From Gemmataceae bacterium (GTDB taxonomy: Bacteria; Planctomycetota; Planctomycetia; Gemmatales; Gemmataceae): a DNA stretch of 64,000 nt. Numbering within the stretch: position 1 is the first letter of the stretch; each line of letters opens with the position of its first letter. A program made the translations under genes and the position numbers. This document shows, in pieces, positions 52,017-60,720 of this stretch. The stretch is from contig PLDW01000088.1 in NCBI GenBank assembly GCA_003136315.1, positions 30,723 through 94,722 on the forward strand, in the 5' to 3' direction. The notes beneath the pieces are model-generated. The model was given only the letters and a program-made list of their open reading frames with translations. It did not search any database and was not told the origin of the DNA.

Positions 52017-54427
52017 TTGCCACCCTCGACGAGTATCTGGAGCGTGCCGTGTTCCGGCAGACTCGCGTCGTTATCGCAGCGAATGATCTCGTCGATGCCA
52101 ACGCTGACCGTATCACCCATCCGCACGAAGCCGCTGGTGCGCCCGCGCACCCGATAACGGACGCAGGTGACCCCAGCCACACCGTAGGTTTGCTGGATCG
52201 CTGCCTCCAGGGTGCTGAGCTGGAGTGGCTGGCCGAACGTGAAATTGTTGGGGTTGAAGAAACCGGTCGGCCCTGAACCCAGCGAGGTGAGCAAAGCCGC
52301 CTCCACATCTCCACGGAACGCGGTCGGCAGGGCACAGACTCCCACGACCAGGTCGAGCGAGACATATTGCGGGCTGGGTACGTAGGATTCGTAGCCAGCC
52401 ATGCGGTAGCGGTTGAGAAGGGTGATTAATGCGGTGCGCTCGGGGACAGTGATCTGCTGGGAGTTGAGCGGGTCGGGCGTGGTAAAAACCGTGTGCCAAC
52501 TCCCCGTCCAGCGAAACACCGTGCCGGCTCGTAGAACCCACGGCAGAGTTTCGGCGGCGGCCTCGTAATCAACTGGAAGGACGGCTCGGTTTGGCACCGC
52601 ACGAAACGCCTGGGGTGCCATGCGGCTGACGCTGAGCGAGGTCTCGGCGTCAAGGCCCCCGGTCGCTGGCAGGGGGTTCGTGGCCGCTGTCACCAAATTC
52701 GACCAAGCCGAACCGACCTGAGTGATCGCATCGGCGGCCACGTTGGTCGTCAGTCCACCGCCGATGCGACAGGTCACTTTGAAGACCGTGCCGGGGATTG
52801 GGAGTGCTCCGAACACGCCATCCCCGAAGCGGATGGTGGACCCAGTGTCGCCGTCGTAGTCGTAGCTTGGCGTGTTACCAACGGTCCCAGCGACCAGCGA
52901 ATACAGAACCGGATCGACGGTATACGCGGTGTCGAACGGCTCGGACTCGAGCAGCCATCGCTCGAACGTCCAGAGTGCATCCGTGGCATCTCCGACGGGA
53001 CCGAGCAGCACCAATTCCGGTTGCGGATATTGCGTCGGGTCGGTGGCCGGGAACCACACCAGTTGGCCGCTTGTCAACGGGTAGAGGTACTGGAGTGACG
53101 GATCGGCCGGGGTGTCGTTCGGGCCAGTGCGGACCAATGCTGCTGTCATCGGCGGCGTTGCCGCAGTGGCGGGAGGAATGACAAAGCACACGGTAGGCAA
53201 TGTCAGCCCCTGAGTGGCCGGGATGAGGTTGCCGGCGAGCGTCGTCATCGCCAGGTCGCGGTCGGCGGTCAGCGCGTCAGCGGCGTCCCACTGGATCAGT
53301 GTGATCGGCGTCCCATTCGGGTCACCTGGCGGATAAAGAGGATCGCTCGTCTCGATTGGATCTGCGGCAATGTGGACGATCTGGCGGAGCGGCGGGTCGG
53401 CGGTCGTGGTCGTGGTTGTGCTGATCAGTAGCGCCTGCCCGACGGTGAAATTCAAGTTGTGCCCGAGAACGTACATCTGCACCGATCCAGCGAGGAGGCA
53501 CTGCTGGCTGTCGTCGAGCCAGTACGGTTGGATCTCGCCGCTATTCCAGAGCGAACTGACTGGCCGTGAGGGCGGCGCGGCAAGGAGACCGTTCGTGGTC
53601 GGATCGATGAGCCGCGCCTGAAGGGAGTCACCGGTCTCGAACGGAACCGGCGTGCCGTCGGGGCCGGGAGCGCTGACGATAACACCGTCCGGCAAACTCG
53701 TGGTCGTGGGGGTCACGTCGAACTGGAGCAACACCGAGGATGTGACGGCTGGGCGCGGCTCGTAATCGACCAGCCGTGCGTGGCGGATCACGGACCTCCG
53801 CTGCGTTGCGGTGTCGAGGGTGGCCTCCGCGGCGATGCGGTCCTGGGTGTAACTCAGGTCGTCGGCCAGGGAAGACAGCGCCTCCAGGAACATCATCCCG
53901 AAGTCCGCTTCTGACCGCTCCTGCCACTCGGGATAGCGCAAGGTGGAAAAATCAAGCAACGCCTGCCGGAAGGAGAGGAAATCCTTTGATAGGTAATCAA
54001 TCGGCGGAGCGTCCGAGGGCGGCACCGGGCAAACCCCAGGTGGCGACTGGCAGTCGAGGTCGGAGGGGCAGAGTGCCTTGAACGAGAACTGCGTCTGGTT
54101 GAAAAACAGGTCGAGTCGGGGACTACTGATGGCCAGGGTGTAAGTTGAGAAGTCGCCAGGGGCGGCCACGCTCAGGTTCAGGACAAGGTGCCCACTATCG
54201 TAGTCCCAGTCGGTGTAGTCATAAATCGGGTTGACGGTGACGGTTGGGATACTCTCGCCACCGGTGATCGTGACCAGTGGGCTGACGAGAGTGCCAGCCA
54301 GCGACACGGCGTTGAGGAAGTGGACGCGCAAGGCTGTCTCGGCGTCGTTGACGACCTCGACGAAGTCGATGCCGTTGAACGACTTCGATTGCAATAGCAG
54401 CGATTTGCGGTCTTTTGACTCCACCAT
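52013..54427 (-). CDS. gp6/J-like baseplate assembly protein (Afp11-like)
   Basis: An 804-residue protein. The N-terminal ~130 residues are a beta domain. YLSKDFLSFRQALLDFSTLRYPEWQERSEADFGMMFLEALSSLADDLSYTQDRIA is the hallmark of this eCIS baseplate family. The C-terminal core has SRMAPQAFRAVPNRAVLPVDYEAAAETLP and VALLTSLG-like ring sequence (VEAALLTSLGSGPTGFFN). It forms the baseplate wedge with gp25 and gpI. One base separates it from gp25. The two gp6-like genes are distant paralogues, as in Afp11-type double arrangements. Confidence 0.9.
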   Translation of the reverse strand: MVESKDRKSLLLQSKSFNGIDFVEVVNDAETALRVHFLNAVSLAGTLVSPLVTITGGESIPTVTVNPIYDYTDWDYDSGHLVLNLSVAAPGDFSTYTLAISSPRLDLFFNQTQFSFKALCPSDLDCQSPPGVCPVPPSDAPPIDYLSKDFLSFRQALLDFSTLRYPEWQERSEADFGMMFLEALSSLADDLSYTQDRIAAEATLDTATQRRSVIRHARLVDYEPRPAVTSSVLLQFDVTPTTTSLPDGVIVSAPGPDGTPVPFETGDSLQARLIDPTTNGLLAAPPSRPVSSLWNSGEIQPYWLDDSQQCLLAGSVQMYVLGHNLNFTVGQALLISTTTTTTADPPLRQIVHIAADPIETSDPLYPPGDPNGTPITLIQWDAADALTADRDLAMTTLAGNLIPATQGLTLPTVCFVIPPATAATPPMTAALVRTGPNDTPADPSLQYLYPLTSGQLVWFPATDPTQYPQPELVLLGPVGDATDALWTFERWLLESEPFDTAYTVDPVLYSLVAGTVGNTPSYDYDGDTGSTIRFGDGVFGALPIPGTVFKVTCRIGGGLTTNVAADAITQVGSAWSNLVTAATNPLPATGGLDAETSLSVSRMAPQAFRAVPNRAVLPVDYEAAAETLPWVLRAGTVFRWTGSWHTVFTTPDPLNSQQITVPERTALITLLNRYRMAGYESYVPSPQYVSLDLVVGVCALPTAFRGDVEAALLTSLGSGPTGFFNPNNFTFGQPLQLSTLEAAIQQTYGVAGVTCVRYRVRGRTSGFVRMGDTVSVGIDEIIRCDNDASLPEHGTLQILVEGGK

Positions 54428-54428
54428 A

Positions 54429-54806
54429 TCAGCTCACAACAATCTGGGTGATTTGTTTCGACTGCGTCTCGATCAGGATGTACTCAACGAGGACGACGAT
54501 CTGCGAATAGTCGTCGCCGGGGCCGGGAGAGACGGTCACATTGACAACCTGAACCTGTCCGGCAAGCCACTGGTTCAGCGCCCGCTGGACAGTGAGGTTG
54601 GTGGTCGCCTGGAGGGCATCGGAGTTGGGCGCGAACAGTAACTGTCGCAGGCCGCAACCGAACTGTGGAAAGTCGGCGCGCTCACCGGGTGCGGTGAGGA
54701 GCAGTTGCCGGATCATTTGATCGACATGGGTACCGTACGGCGCTTGCTGCGCCTGGCCGGACACCGGGTCGATGCGGAACGGGTAAGCGTAGTCGTGTCG
54801 AACCAC
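54429..54806 (-). CDS. gp25/GPW-like baseplate wedge protein (Afp9-like)
   Basis: A 125-residue protein starting at GTG 54806 with GAGGAG eight bases upstream. It shows the gp25 fold: DQMIRQLLLTAPGERADFPQFGCGLRQLLF (the conserved EXR segment is GERADFPxFGCGLR), then a helix and NVTVSPGPGDDYSQIVVLVEY. gp25 clamps the wedge and starts sheath polymerisation. Length matches the family. Confidence 0.95.
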   Translation of the reverse strand: MVRHDYAYPFRIDPVSGQAQQAPYGTHVDQMIRQLLLTAPGERADFPQFGCGLRQLLFAPNSDALQATTNLTVQRALNQWLAGQVQVVNVTVSPGPGDDYSQIVVLVEYILIETQSKQITQIVVS

Positions 54807-54851
54807 AGTGAGGTCTCCTCTGGGGGGCCGCCTGGCGAGTTGCCGCTTGTG

Positions 54852-55187
54852 CTACTGCCCCGACACCTGCGGTTGGGTAAAAATGATCAGGACGGTGCCC
54901 TGCACCGCCAGGTCGTCCGCAACGCACAAACCCACGCTCTCCTCGGTCAAGACGAAATCGCCGACGGCCTGCGTCTGGAGTGCTGCCTCCACCCACAGCA
55001 CCTGGAGGCAGGGTTGGGGCACGCCAGGGGGGATCACGAACGGGCAGCCAGCTACGAGGAATGTGTCGGACTGACGCAGGACGAAATCCCCGCCCGCCTT
55101 CACCTGAAAGTTCGACGTCACCGCCGACACGGTGCCACCATGCGGACACATCAGGATGCTCGAACTGGTGAGCAATGCCGCCATCAT
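54852..55187 (-). CDS. PAAR-like spike tip protein (Afp10-like)
   Basis: A 111-residue protein that begins MMAALLTSSSILMCPHGGTV; the CPHGG motif near residue 14 and the beta-rich, Cys-containing body (VAGCPFVIPPGVPQPC) fit the PAAR-like tip proteins that follow gpV in eCIS loci. The start overlaps the spike stop (ATGA). A second ATG lies one codon later at 55184. Four Cys/His positions could hold a metal at the tip. It is distinct from the canonical DUF4150 PAAR sequence, so the assignment leans on position and the motif. Confidence 0.8.
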   Translation of the reverse strand: MMAALLTSSSILMCPHGGTVSAVTSNFQVKAGGDFVLRQSDTFLVAGCPFVIPPGVPQPCLQVLWVEAALQTQAVGDFVLTEESVGLCVADDLAVQGTVLIIFTQPQVSGQ

Positions 55188-55696
55188 CCCCCCAAGACTT
55201 CCAGGGCGCCGTCGTTGACGTTCACCTCCGAGTCGCTGATCGCCACCGAGCAACCGCTGCTCTGGAGCGTGATGCCATCGCTGTTGAGCGTCACCGAGTT
55301 ATTGTTGGCGTCGGAGACAGTAATCGTCCCGGCGTTATTGTCGAACACGATCTTCCCCACTTTAGTGACGATGACTTTGACAGCCGGCGCAGCGTCGGAC
55401 GGCAGTTGGCCGTCGTACCAGAAGCATCCGGCCCAGATCGGCAGCGACACGTCGCCACCCTCGAATTCGATCCAGACGCCTGCGCCGACCTCCGGCAGGA
55501 AAGCGATGCCCACGCCAGCACCAGCGTAAGGGACGCAGGGCGTACACCAGTCCGTCGCCTGGCCGGCGAGTACCTCCGGCACCTTGGCCTTGATCCGCAG
55601 TGTGGGGGCGTCCACGTCGGTGACGGTGCCACGATACTTGCCGTAGAACCGGTTTCGCAGCCGGTCCAGTATGTCCATCAGTGCCTGCTCGTTCAT
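55184..55696 (-). CDS. gpV/VgrG C-terminal-type spike protein (Afp8 C-part)
   Basis: A 170-residue protein starting MNEQALMDILDRLRNRFYG at 55696. Residues about 20-95 are the OB-fold (YRGTVTDVDAPTLRIKAKVPEVL, CVPYAGAGVGIAFLPEVGAGVWIEFEGGDVSLPIWAGCFWYDG), and residues 105-170 are short strands forming the triple-stranded needle (KIVFDNNAGTITVSDANNNSVTLNSDGITLQSSG). It would trimerise below the hub. Hub and needle are separate genes here, whereas Afp8 combines them. The gap to the hub gene is 14 bp. Confidence 0.93.
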   Translation of the reverse strand: MNEQALMDILDRLRNRFYGKYRGTVTDVDAPTLRIKAKVPEVLAGQATDWCTPCVPYAGAGVGIAFLPEVGAGVWIEFEGGDVSLPIWAGCFWYDGQLPSDAAPAVKVIVTKVGKIVFDNNAGTITVSDANNNSVTLNSDGITLQSSGCSVAISDSEVNVNDGALEVLGG

Positions 55697-55710
55697 CGCG
55701 CCCTTGCCCG

Positions 55711-56913
55711 TTACGCCAGTCCCGCCAGGCCGCCCGAGCCACCTGAGGGGGCGGGTCCAACGGCGTTGCGGGCCAGCACAAATTTCATCTTGTGGGCATC
55801 GGCCGAGATCGTGTGCCGCACACTCCACACCAAGTAGCGGCCGGAGTGAAGCGGGCCGACACCATCGAGCGTAACCACGGCCCCCACCCGCAGCACAGCG
55901 CCCAGCCGGGCGACATCGGTCTCTCCCTCGCAGCGGACGAACCAGGTCGACTCGCGCAGTAACCCCTGCGCGCGCAGCAGCAATTCCCCGGCAGTGTCAG
56001 CCGGCGCTGCGAGCATCACTGTGAGGGGACTGCCGGTGAAGGCCGCCAGGAGGCGGGTGCCCAACGCGGTCAGACCGGTAGCAGACGTGTCGGCCGTCAC
56101 GCCGTCCTCGTCGGGATCGGTGAACACCGCCTGGCGTGCAATCACCGACGTAGCCAGAGTCGCATCCCAACTGAGGTCGAGGGTGCTGACTGTCCACGTC
56201 TGCAAGTCGTTGACCGACAAGTTCGCGGCCGGGTCACCAGAGAGTTGCGGCGTCGCGAAGTAACCGGTGCGCTGGCCCGGTTGGCCTGCGCAACTGACGC
56301 GACAGAACTTGCCGCTACGGCGGGCCAAGGTGCGCAGAAATTGGATGTCCGAGCCGCGCTGCATCAGGCTGTGGGCCGGCGCGCTGTGCGAGGGCGAGTC
56401 GTCGGTCAGGTTGGTGCTGGAGGGTGTGATACCATAGTCGCCGAAGATCGAATTGGCCACAGCGGCGTCGGTGACATCGGCCCACTCCTTCACCTTCTCT
56501 TCCAGGTTCATCAGCCACGAAGCATCCTGGCCCCAGACGGTGAGGGTCGAGTTGGTGAGGCCGGTCTCCAGATGCACCTTGTGGGAGAGGATGTAGCCGT
56601 CGAAGATGCACTGGGGACCCGGGCCGCCCCCGCCGCCGACCCCCTGGCCGGCCGCAGCGCCGGCCAGCGCCGCTGTCGCACCGGCTCCTGTCGTCGTGAC
56701 CGGCACGACCACCACTGCCAGGTTGACCAGGGGCTGGAAGCGGGGATCGGAGACGTATTCCAGGTCACCACTGTCGGTTCGCGAGATCGGCAGCTTCAGT
56801 TGCACCGCCCCGGGCAGGTCGATATTCTCCTCGACCTCCAGCGACTCAATCGCGTTGTAGAGGGGAGGGTCGGCCGACTGGCCGTTCAGGAGCAACTGGT
56901 AGGTGCTGAGCAT
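55711..56913 (-). CDS. Hub protein, gpD/late-control D-like (Afp8 N-part)
   Basis: A 400-residue protein starting MLSTYQLLLNGQ at 56913, four bases after the previous stop. It matches the phage late control gene D/gp27-like fold: LYNAIESLEVEENIDLPGAVQLKLPIS, CIFDGYILSHKVHLE, LMQRGSDIQFLRTLARRSGKFCRV and GRYLVWSVRHTISADAHKMKFVLARNA. An Ala/Gly-rich loop (about 75-100) is inserted near the N-terminus. It forms the trimeric hub adapting the tube to the spike. Confidence 0.93.
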   Translation of the reverse strand: MLSTYQLLLNGQSADPPLYNAIESLEVEENIDLPGAVQLKLPISRTDSGDLEYVSDPRFQPLVNLAVVVVPVTTTGAGATAALAGAAAGQGVGGGGGPGPQCIFDGYILSHKVHLETGLTNSTLTVWGQDASWLMNLEEKVKEWADVTDAAVANSIFGDYGITPSSTNLTDDSPSHSAPAHSLMQRGSDIQFLRTLARRSGKFCRVSCAGQPGQRTGYFATPQLSGDPAANLSVNDLQTWTVSTLDLSWDATLATSVIARQAVFTDPDEDGVTADTSATGLTALGTRLLAAFTGSPLTVMLAAPADTAGELLLRAQGLLRESTWFVRCEGETDVARLGAVLRVGAVVTLDGVGPLHSGRYLVWSVRHTISADAHKMKFVLARNAVGPAPSGGSGGLAGLA

Positions 56914-56917
56914 TGCC

Positions 56918-57193
56918 TCACTGCCCCGTGGGAGGAATGCCAATCAGCGGCCGTGCCGCCAGGGCGTCGGGGACGACAGAGTCGTTCGCATCGCACAACT
57001 GCCAGAAGGCGGTGGCGTCCTGGAGGAAAAAATTGGCGGCCAGGTCGAGCCGGTACTCATTCTGTTGCCGGTAATACCCCTGGACCACCGCCGCGCCGGG
57101 CTGCGGCAGCCTCAGCACGGTCACGGTCGTGCCGTCCGGTCGCGTCAGCGAATAGGTGACACTATTCTGATAGCGGCTTTGCGGAAATATCAT
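56918..57193 (-). CDS. LysM/tail-X-like baseplate protein (Afp7 C-part)
   Basis: A 91-residue protein with RLDLAANFFLQDATAFWQLCDANDSVVPDAL, the tail protein X/LysM-like motif (DLxAxxF...FWxLCDAN) of eCIS. GGAGG lies five bases upstream of the ATG. In Afp7 this LysM is joined to the CIS-tube domain; here the two parts are separate adjacent genes. It probably strengthens contacts between tube and baseplate. Confidence 0.82.
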   Translation of the reverse strand: MIFPQSRYQNSVTYSLTRPDGTTVTVLRLPQPGAAVVQGYYRQQNEYRLDLAANFFLQDATAFWQLCDANDSVVPDALAARPLIGIPPTGQ

Positions 57194-57211
57194 CGTGCCT
57201 CCGGTAGTGTC

Positions 57212-57955
57212 TTAGAACGGGGTGGGGAGCATGCCCATGATCGTCGCGGCGGCATCGCCCAGGTTGGCGATGGCGTTGGCCTGCCGCAGGCCCTGCGTGT
57301 AGTTGTAAGCCACCAGGCCGATCTGCGTCAGTTCCCCGACCGGGGGCGAAAGCTCCGGGGGCGTGATCACCTGAAGCGTGATTGAAACCTCGGCCTGGAT
57401 TGGGTTGAGCAACGCATCGTACATCGTCTCGGTGACCGACAGGGAGGTCACGCGGACGGGGAGAATTCGCTGTGGACCCCACACGAACAGCGCCATGGGG
57501 ACCACGGAGCGGGGAACAGTGGTGTTCTGAGTGGACGTGCCACCAGTGACCGACGCGCTCACGCCCGCCGCGCTGATCGACGCCGAGACCGTCCCCACCA
57601 GTGCGGGTCCGCCGGCCGAACCGCTGGGGTACTGGAGCATCTCCAACGCTGCCAATCGGGTGTAGACGCCGCTGACGCTGGCCACGGTCGCGGCGACAGG
57701 GTTGGTCGCGCCGTCGGCGATCATGTCTCTGCCGTCGAGAGACAGTTTGAACGAGAACGACTCACCCGGGATGTAGTCCGCGGCCCGGGGGTTGACGCCC
57801 GCCTTGGGCGATGTCGCCGACCCCGATTGGCCCGCCGCTGTCCAGGTGTGCGTAATGGTCTCGGGATTGTACTGGAATACAATAACATTGGGGGTCGAGC
57901 CAGCGAGCGTTGGTATGAATGAAATGAGCGCGCCTTTGAGATATTGAGCGGCCAC
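57212..57955 (-). CDS. CIS tube initiator protein (Afp7 N-terminal-like)
   Basis: A 247-residue protein starting at GTG 57955 with AGGAGG nine bases upstream. FQYNPETITHTWTAAG, ESFSFKLSLDGRDMI and LFVWGPQRILPVRVTSLSVTETMYDALLNPIQAEVSITLQV are typical of the contractile-injection-system tube domain found in Afp7/gp53-54-like proteins, which join inner tube to hub. An Ala/Ser/Thr-rich loop near 110-140 is variable. It precedes the LysM gene by 18 bp. Confidence 0.9.
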   Translation of the reverse strand: MAAQYLKGALISFIPTLAGSTPNVIVFQYNPETITHTWTAAGQSGSATSPKAGVNPRAADYIPGESFSFKLSLDGRDMIADGATNPVAATVASVSGVYTRLAALEMLQYPSGSAGGPALVGTVSASISAAGVSASVTGGTSTQNTTVPRSVVPMALFVWGPQRILPVRVTSLSVTETMYDALLNPIQAEVSITLQVITPPELSPPVGELTQIGLVAYNYTQGLRQANAIANLGDAAATIMGMLPTPF

Positions 57956-57994
57956 CTGATGACACCTCCTCGGTCAGCTTTCGATTAACACCGG

Positions 57995-58231
57995 TCACGG
58001 GAGCCGCTGTATCTGGCGGCGGATCTCGGCGACGAGTTGCTCGGCCAACGCATCGACGCTCCCACCGGGGGCAGCAGTGAGGTCCAGACGCAAGGCCGGG
58101 ATGTCGCGCCCCCCGCCGGCAGCCCGGGCCGTGGCGATCCCCGCCGCGACCTGGAGTGCGAGCCGCTTCCCCTCTGCGGGGGTGAGGCCGGGCACTTGCA
58201 GAATCAGACGATCGATTCGAACCTCGCTCAT
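57995..58231 (-). CDS. Small conserved eCIS-associated protein
   Basis: A 78-residue protein starting MSEVRIDRLILQVPGL, then TPAEGKRLALQVAAGIATARAAGG and a second helix VDALAEQLVAEIRRQIQRL. Small proteins of this shape commonly sit between the Pro-rich protein and the CIS-tube gene in eCIS loci; their role is unknown. The ribosome-binding site is weak, so it may be translated by reinitiation from the gene before it, 80 bp upstream. Confidence 0.7.
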   Translation of the reverse strand: MSEVRIDRLILQVPGLTPAEGKRLALQVAAGIATARAAGGGRDIPALRLDLTAAPGGSVDALAEQLVAEIRRQIQRLP

Positions 58232-58311
58232 GACGTTACCAGCCGATCCCAGTTTGGCGATTCATCGCGAGTGCGGCGGTCTGCGCGATCCAGAGCCAGA
58301 GGCGGCTCGAT

Positions 58312-59859
58312 TTACCCCTGCGACAGCCCGAAGGAGCGGAACCCTCGCGACAGCGGCGCCGTTGGTACACCGACCGGCCGCGCTGCCCTGACCGGCTGAA
58401 CCGGCGGGCGCCCGGCTGCTGCGGGTGTGTCCAGCGGCGGTAGGATTCGCACTTCCAGCGAGCCGATCCGCACGGTGCCGCGCCCACTACCTTCGTCGAC
58501 CACGCGGGGAGCAGGCACGACTGCCGGCGGCTCAAGACGGATCGGCGGGGCAAGACGCGTTGCCGCAGGTGGTCGTTCCCCGGAATCGCTCAGCTGGGTG
58601 CTCGCGCGATCGCGAACGGCTTCAACTGGCCGCGCTCGTGGGAGCGGTGGCGTGGGCTGCGCATCAACCACAATCGGCTGCTGCGGTTCTCCCCATTGCG
58701 GCTGTCCCGGACTCGGGGTGGGTGGCCGGACGGGGGACGGAACCCGACCGCGCTTCACCGCCGGGGTAGGTCGTGATGACGGATCGTTCGCGTCCGTGGC
58801 CCTACGAGGCGCAGTGGCCGCCTCTGCCGGGTGAATGACTCTTTCGACGACATTCGTTGCGGCTCGCTCGGGCGGCTCACTTGGTGTGAGGGTTGGGAAG
58901 CGAGGCGAGATCTCCGTTGTGGCGGCCGGGGGGACTCGCGTCACAACCGGGGTGGGAGGGACTGGCGACACGCGGGGCACAACCGGGGTCTGTGGGGGCG
59001 GCAGCACACGGGGTGAGACTGGCGGCACGCGAGACGCAACTGGGGCAGGAGAGGCCGGCACGACAACGGCCGCCGGACCGGCAATAAACCGGGCCGGGTC
59101 AGCCGCTGGGGTCGGGCTCGGTTGGACGCGAGGCATCCCAGCCGGGGGTGGGCCGGGTTGCACCGGGGCCACCGGCGGAGCGACTGCTGCAGTCACCTCC
59201 CGGACGCCCGATTCGACTGTCGTGGACCTCGGCCGTTCGAACAACTGCGGTGGAGTGATCGCCCCCGCCGCAATTGCCGCGGGGGCGTGGCCACCTGCGA
59301 CCTGCTGCAAGGCCGGTTCGTTAGCATCCGTGGCCTGGGAGGGCGCTGTGATCGGCGTTTCCGGGCGAATGACTTTCTCGACGACAGTCTTTGCGGCTCG
59401 CGCGGGCGGCTTGCCTGGTGTGAGGGTTGGGAAGCGAGGCGAGATCTCCTTTGTGGCGACCGGGGGGACGCGGATCACAACCGGGGTGGGAGGGACTGGC
59501 GGTACGCGAGGCGCAACCGGGACTGGAGAGGCCGGTTCGACGCTGGCCGCCGGGCCAGCAATGATCGGAGCAGGGCCGGCCGCTGAAGTCGGGCGGTGTT
59601 GCACGAGGGGGGCTGTCAGGGTCGGGCCGGATTGCACGGGGGAGGCTGTCAGGGTCGGGCCGGGCTGTTCGCGAGGCAGCGCCGTCGGAGTTGGACCGGG
59701 TTGCACAGGGGCCGCCATCGGGGGAGCGGCTGGGGCTGTAACTTCCTGGACACCCAACGCAGTTGTCGTGGGCTCTGGCCGGTAGAGCAGCCGCGGAGGG
59801 GCAATCGCCGCTGTAACGCGACCACCTGCGACGCGCTGCAAGTAGGACCGACCGGGCAT
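58312..59859 (-). CDS. Pro-rich eCIS-associated protein with two ~175-residue repeats
   Basis: A 515-residue protein with its ATG at 59859, two bases past the upstream stop; the longer frame starts inside the preceding gene and is not used. Residues 8-180 and 186-358 are two diverged copies of one unit (QxVAGGxxxAAIA ... EISPRFPTLTP ... ATDAN), rich in Pro, Ala and Val and probably extended. Residues about 463-475 have GTVRIGSLEVRILPP, a short motif I recognise from unknown proteins at this place in other eCIS loci. It may be a flexible or length-setting structural protein; function unknown. Confidence 0.75.
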   Translation of the reverse strand: MPGRSYLQRVAGGRVTAAIAPPRLLYRPEPTTTALGVQEVTAPAAPPMAAPVQPGPTPTALPREQPGPTLTASPVQSGPTLTAPLVQHRPTSAAGPAPIIAGPAASVEPASPVPVAPRVPPVPPTPVVIRVPPVATKEISPRFPTLTPGKPPARAAKTVVEKVIRPETPITAPSQATDANEPALQQVAGGHAPAAIAAGAITPPQLFERPRSTTVESGVREVTAAVAPPVAPVQPGPPPAGMPRVQPSPTPAADPARFIAGPAAVVVPASPAPVASRVPPVSPRVLPPPQTPVVPRVSPVPPTPVVTRVPPAATTEISPRFPTLTPSEPPERAATNVVERVIHPAEAATAPRRATDANDPSSRPTPAVKRGRVPSPVRPPTPSPGQPQWGEPQQPIVVDAQPTPPLPRARPVEAVRDRASTQLSDSGERPPAATRLAPPIRLEPPAVVPAPRVVDEGSGRGTVRIGSLEVRILPPLDTPAAAGRPPVQPVRAARPVGVPTAPLSRGFRSFGLSQG

Positions 59860-59861
59860 GA

Positions 59862-60686
59862 CTAGGTTCCCTCGACACGGCGGGCCAGTTCGGCGTAGGC
59901 AGCGCGGCGACCGTGCGGCAGTGCCAGGATGTCTCGCTCGGTCCAGTGATAGTGCCGGGCCAGGAGGTCGACATCCTGGTAAATAAAAGCGGCCCGGTCG
60001 CGCAATTCGCGGAGGCAGTACCAGCGGGCGTCGAATCCTACCATCACCTCGGCCCCGCACTCGGGACACACACCGCTCAGATCGCTGGACAGGCTCGGTG
60101 CCAGCGATTCCATCGCCTCCTCAACCTGCTGTCGCAACCTCGCTGGTACGTCGACCGGACGGACGCAGCGCTGTGCCAACTCGTCGGCGGCGTTGGGTCG
60201 GCCAATCACGGCGAACTGGTCGGCCACGGTCGGCAGACGAAAACTCACCCCCTCCGCTGATTCGGTCGGTCGGAACCAACCCGGTTCGTCGTCCGCCTCG
60301 ATCGGCCACTCGCCCGGCTCCGGCGTGTGATGAGCGAGGAACTCCTCAATGCCGAAAGCGATGTCGATGCGTTCGCCGCAGCCGTCTGCGGGGCAGGCAA
60401 CATCTGCACGGATACGGTCGCCAATCACGAGCTGACGGAGTCGCAGGATCAGTGCGTCCAGGTCGGTCACCGACAGACTGTTCCAGTCCAGTGGATCGCC
60501 ATCGGCCACACGAACCAGACGGCGGGCCAGGGCCAGGGCCAACAACGCATCGCCGGTCGAAGTGCGGCCCGATTCGAGCAGCAACAGATCCTCGGCTCCG
60601 CGAGGTGGGCGCAAGACAACCGCGCGCCTGCTGACAGGCAGGGCGAAGCGAGCCCCCTCTTTCTCCTCGTCGGCCGGATTCTGCAC
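59862..60686 (-). CDS. gp26-like eCIS baseplate protein with zinc cysteines and DUF6760-like C-terminus
   Basis: A 274-residue protein starting at GTG 60686 with GAAGGA upstream. The N-terminal part resembles T4 gp26-like baseplate hub proteins (LLLLESGRTSTGDALLALALARRL). Two Cys pairs, C98/C103 and C207/C210 (CPEC), should bind one zinc. Residues about 230-270 (AAFIYQDVDLLARHYHWTERDILALPHGRR) resemble the small separate DUF6760 proteins found in other eCIS clusters, so the two genes seem fused here. It sits between tube and the Pro-rich gene. Confidence 0.75.
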   Translation of the reverse strand: MQNPADEEKEGARFALPVSRRAVVLRPPRGAEDLLLLESGRTSTGDALLALALARRLVRVADGDPLDWNSLSVTDLDALILRLRQLVIGDRIRADVACPADGCGERIDIAFGIEEFLAHHTPEPGEWPIEADDEPGWFRPTESAEGVSFRLPTVADQFAVIGRPNAADELAQRCVRPVDVPARLRQQVEEAMESLAPSLSSDLSGVCPECGAEVMVGFDARWYCLRELRDRAAFIYQDVDLLARHYHWTERDILALPHGRRAAYAELARRVEGT

Positions 60687-60720
60687 GGCGATCCTTCGGG
60701 TTCACTGCCCGGTGGTGTGC

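Noticed and set aside
58236..58311. Short minus-strand frame ending in MNRQTGIGW
   Set aside because: Only a few codons beyond the Pro-rich gene, with no ribosome-binding site of its own; possibly a relic but not supportable.
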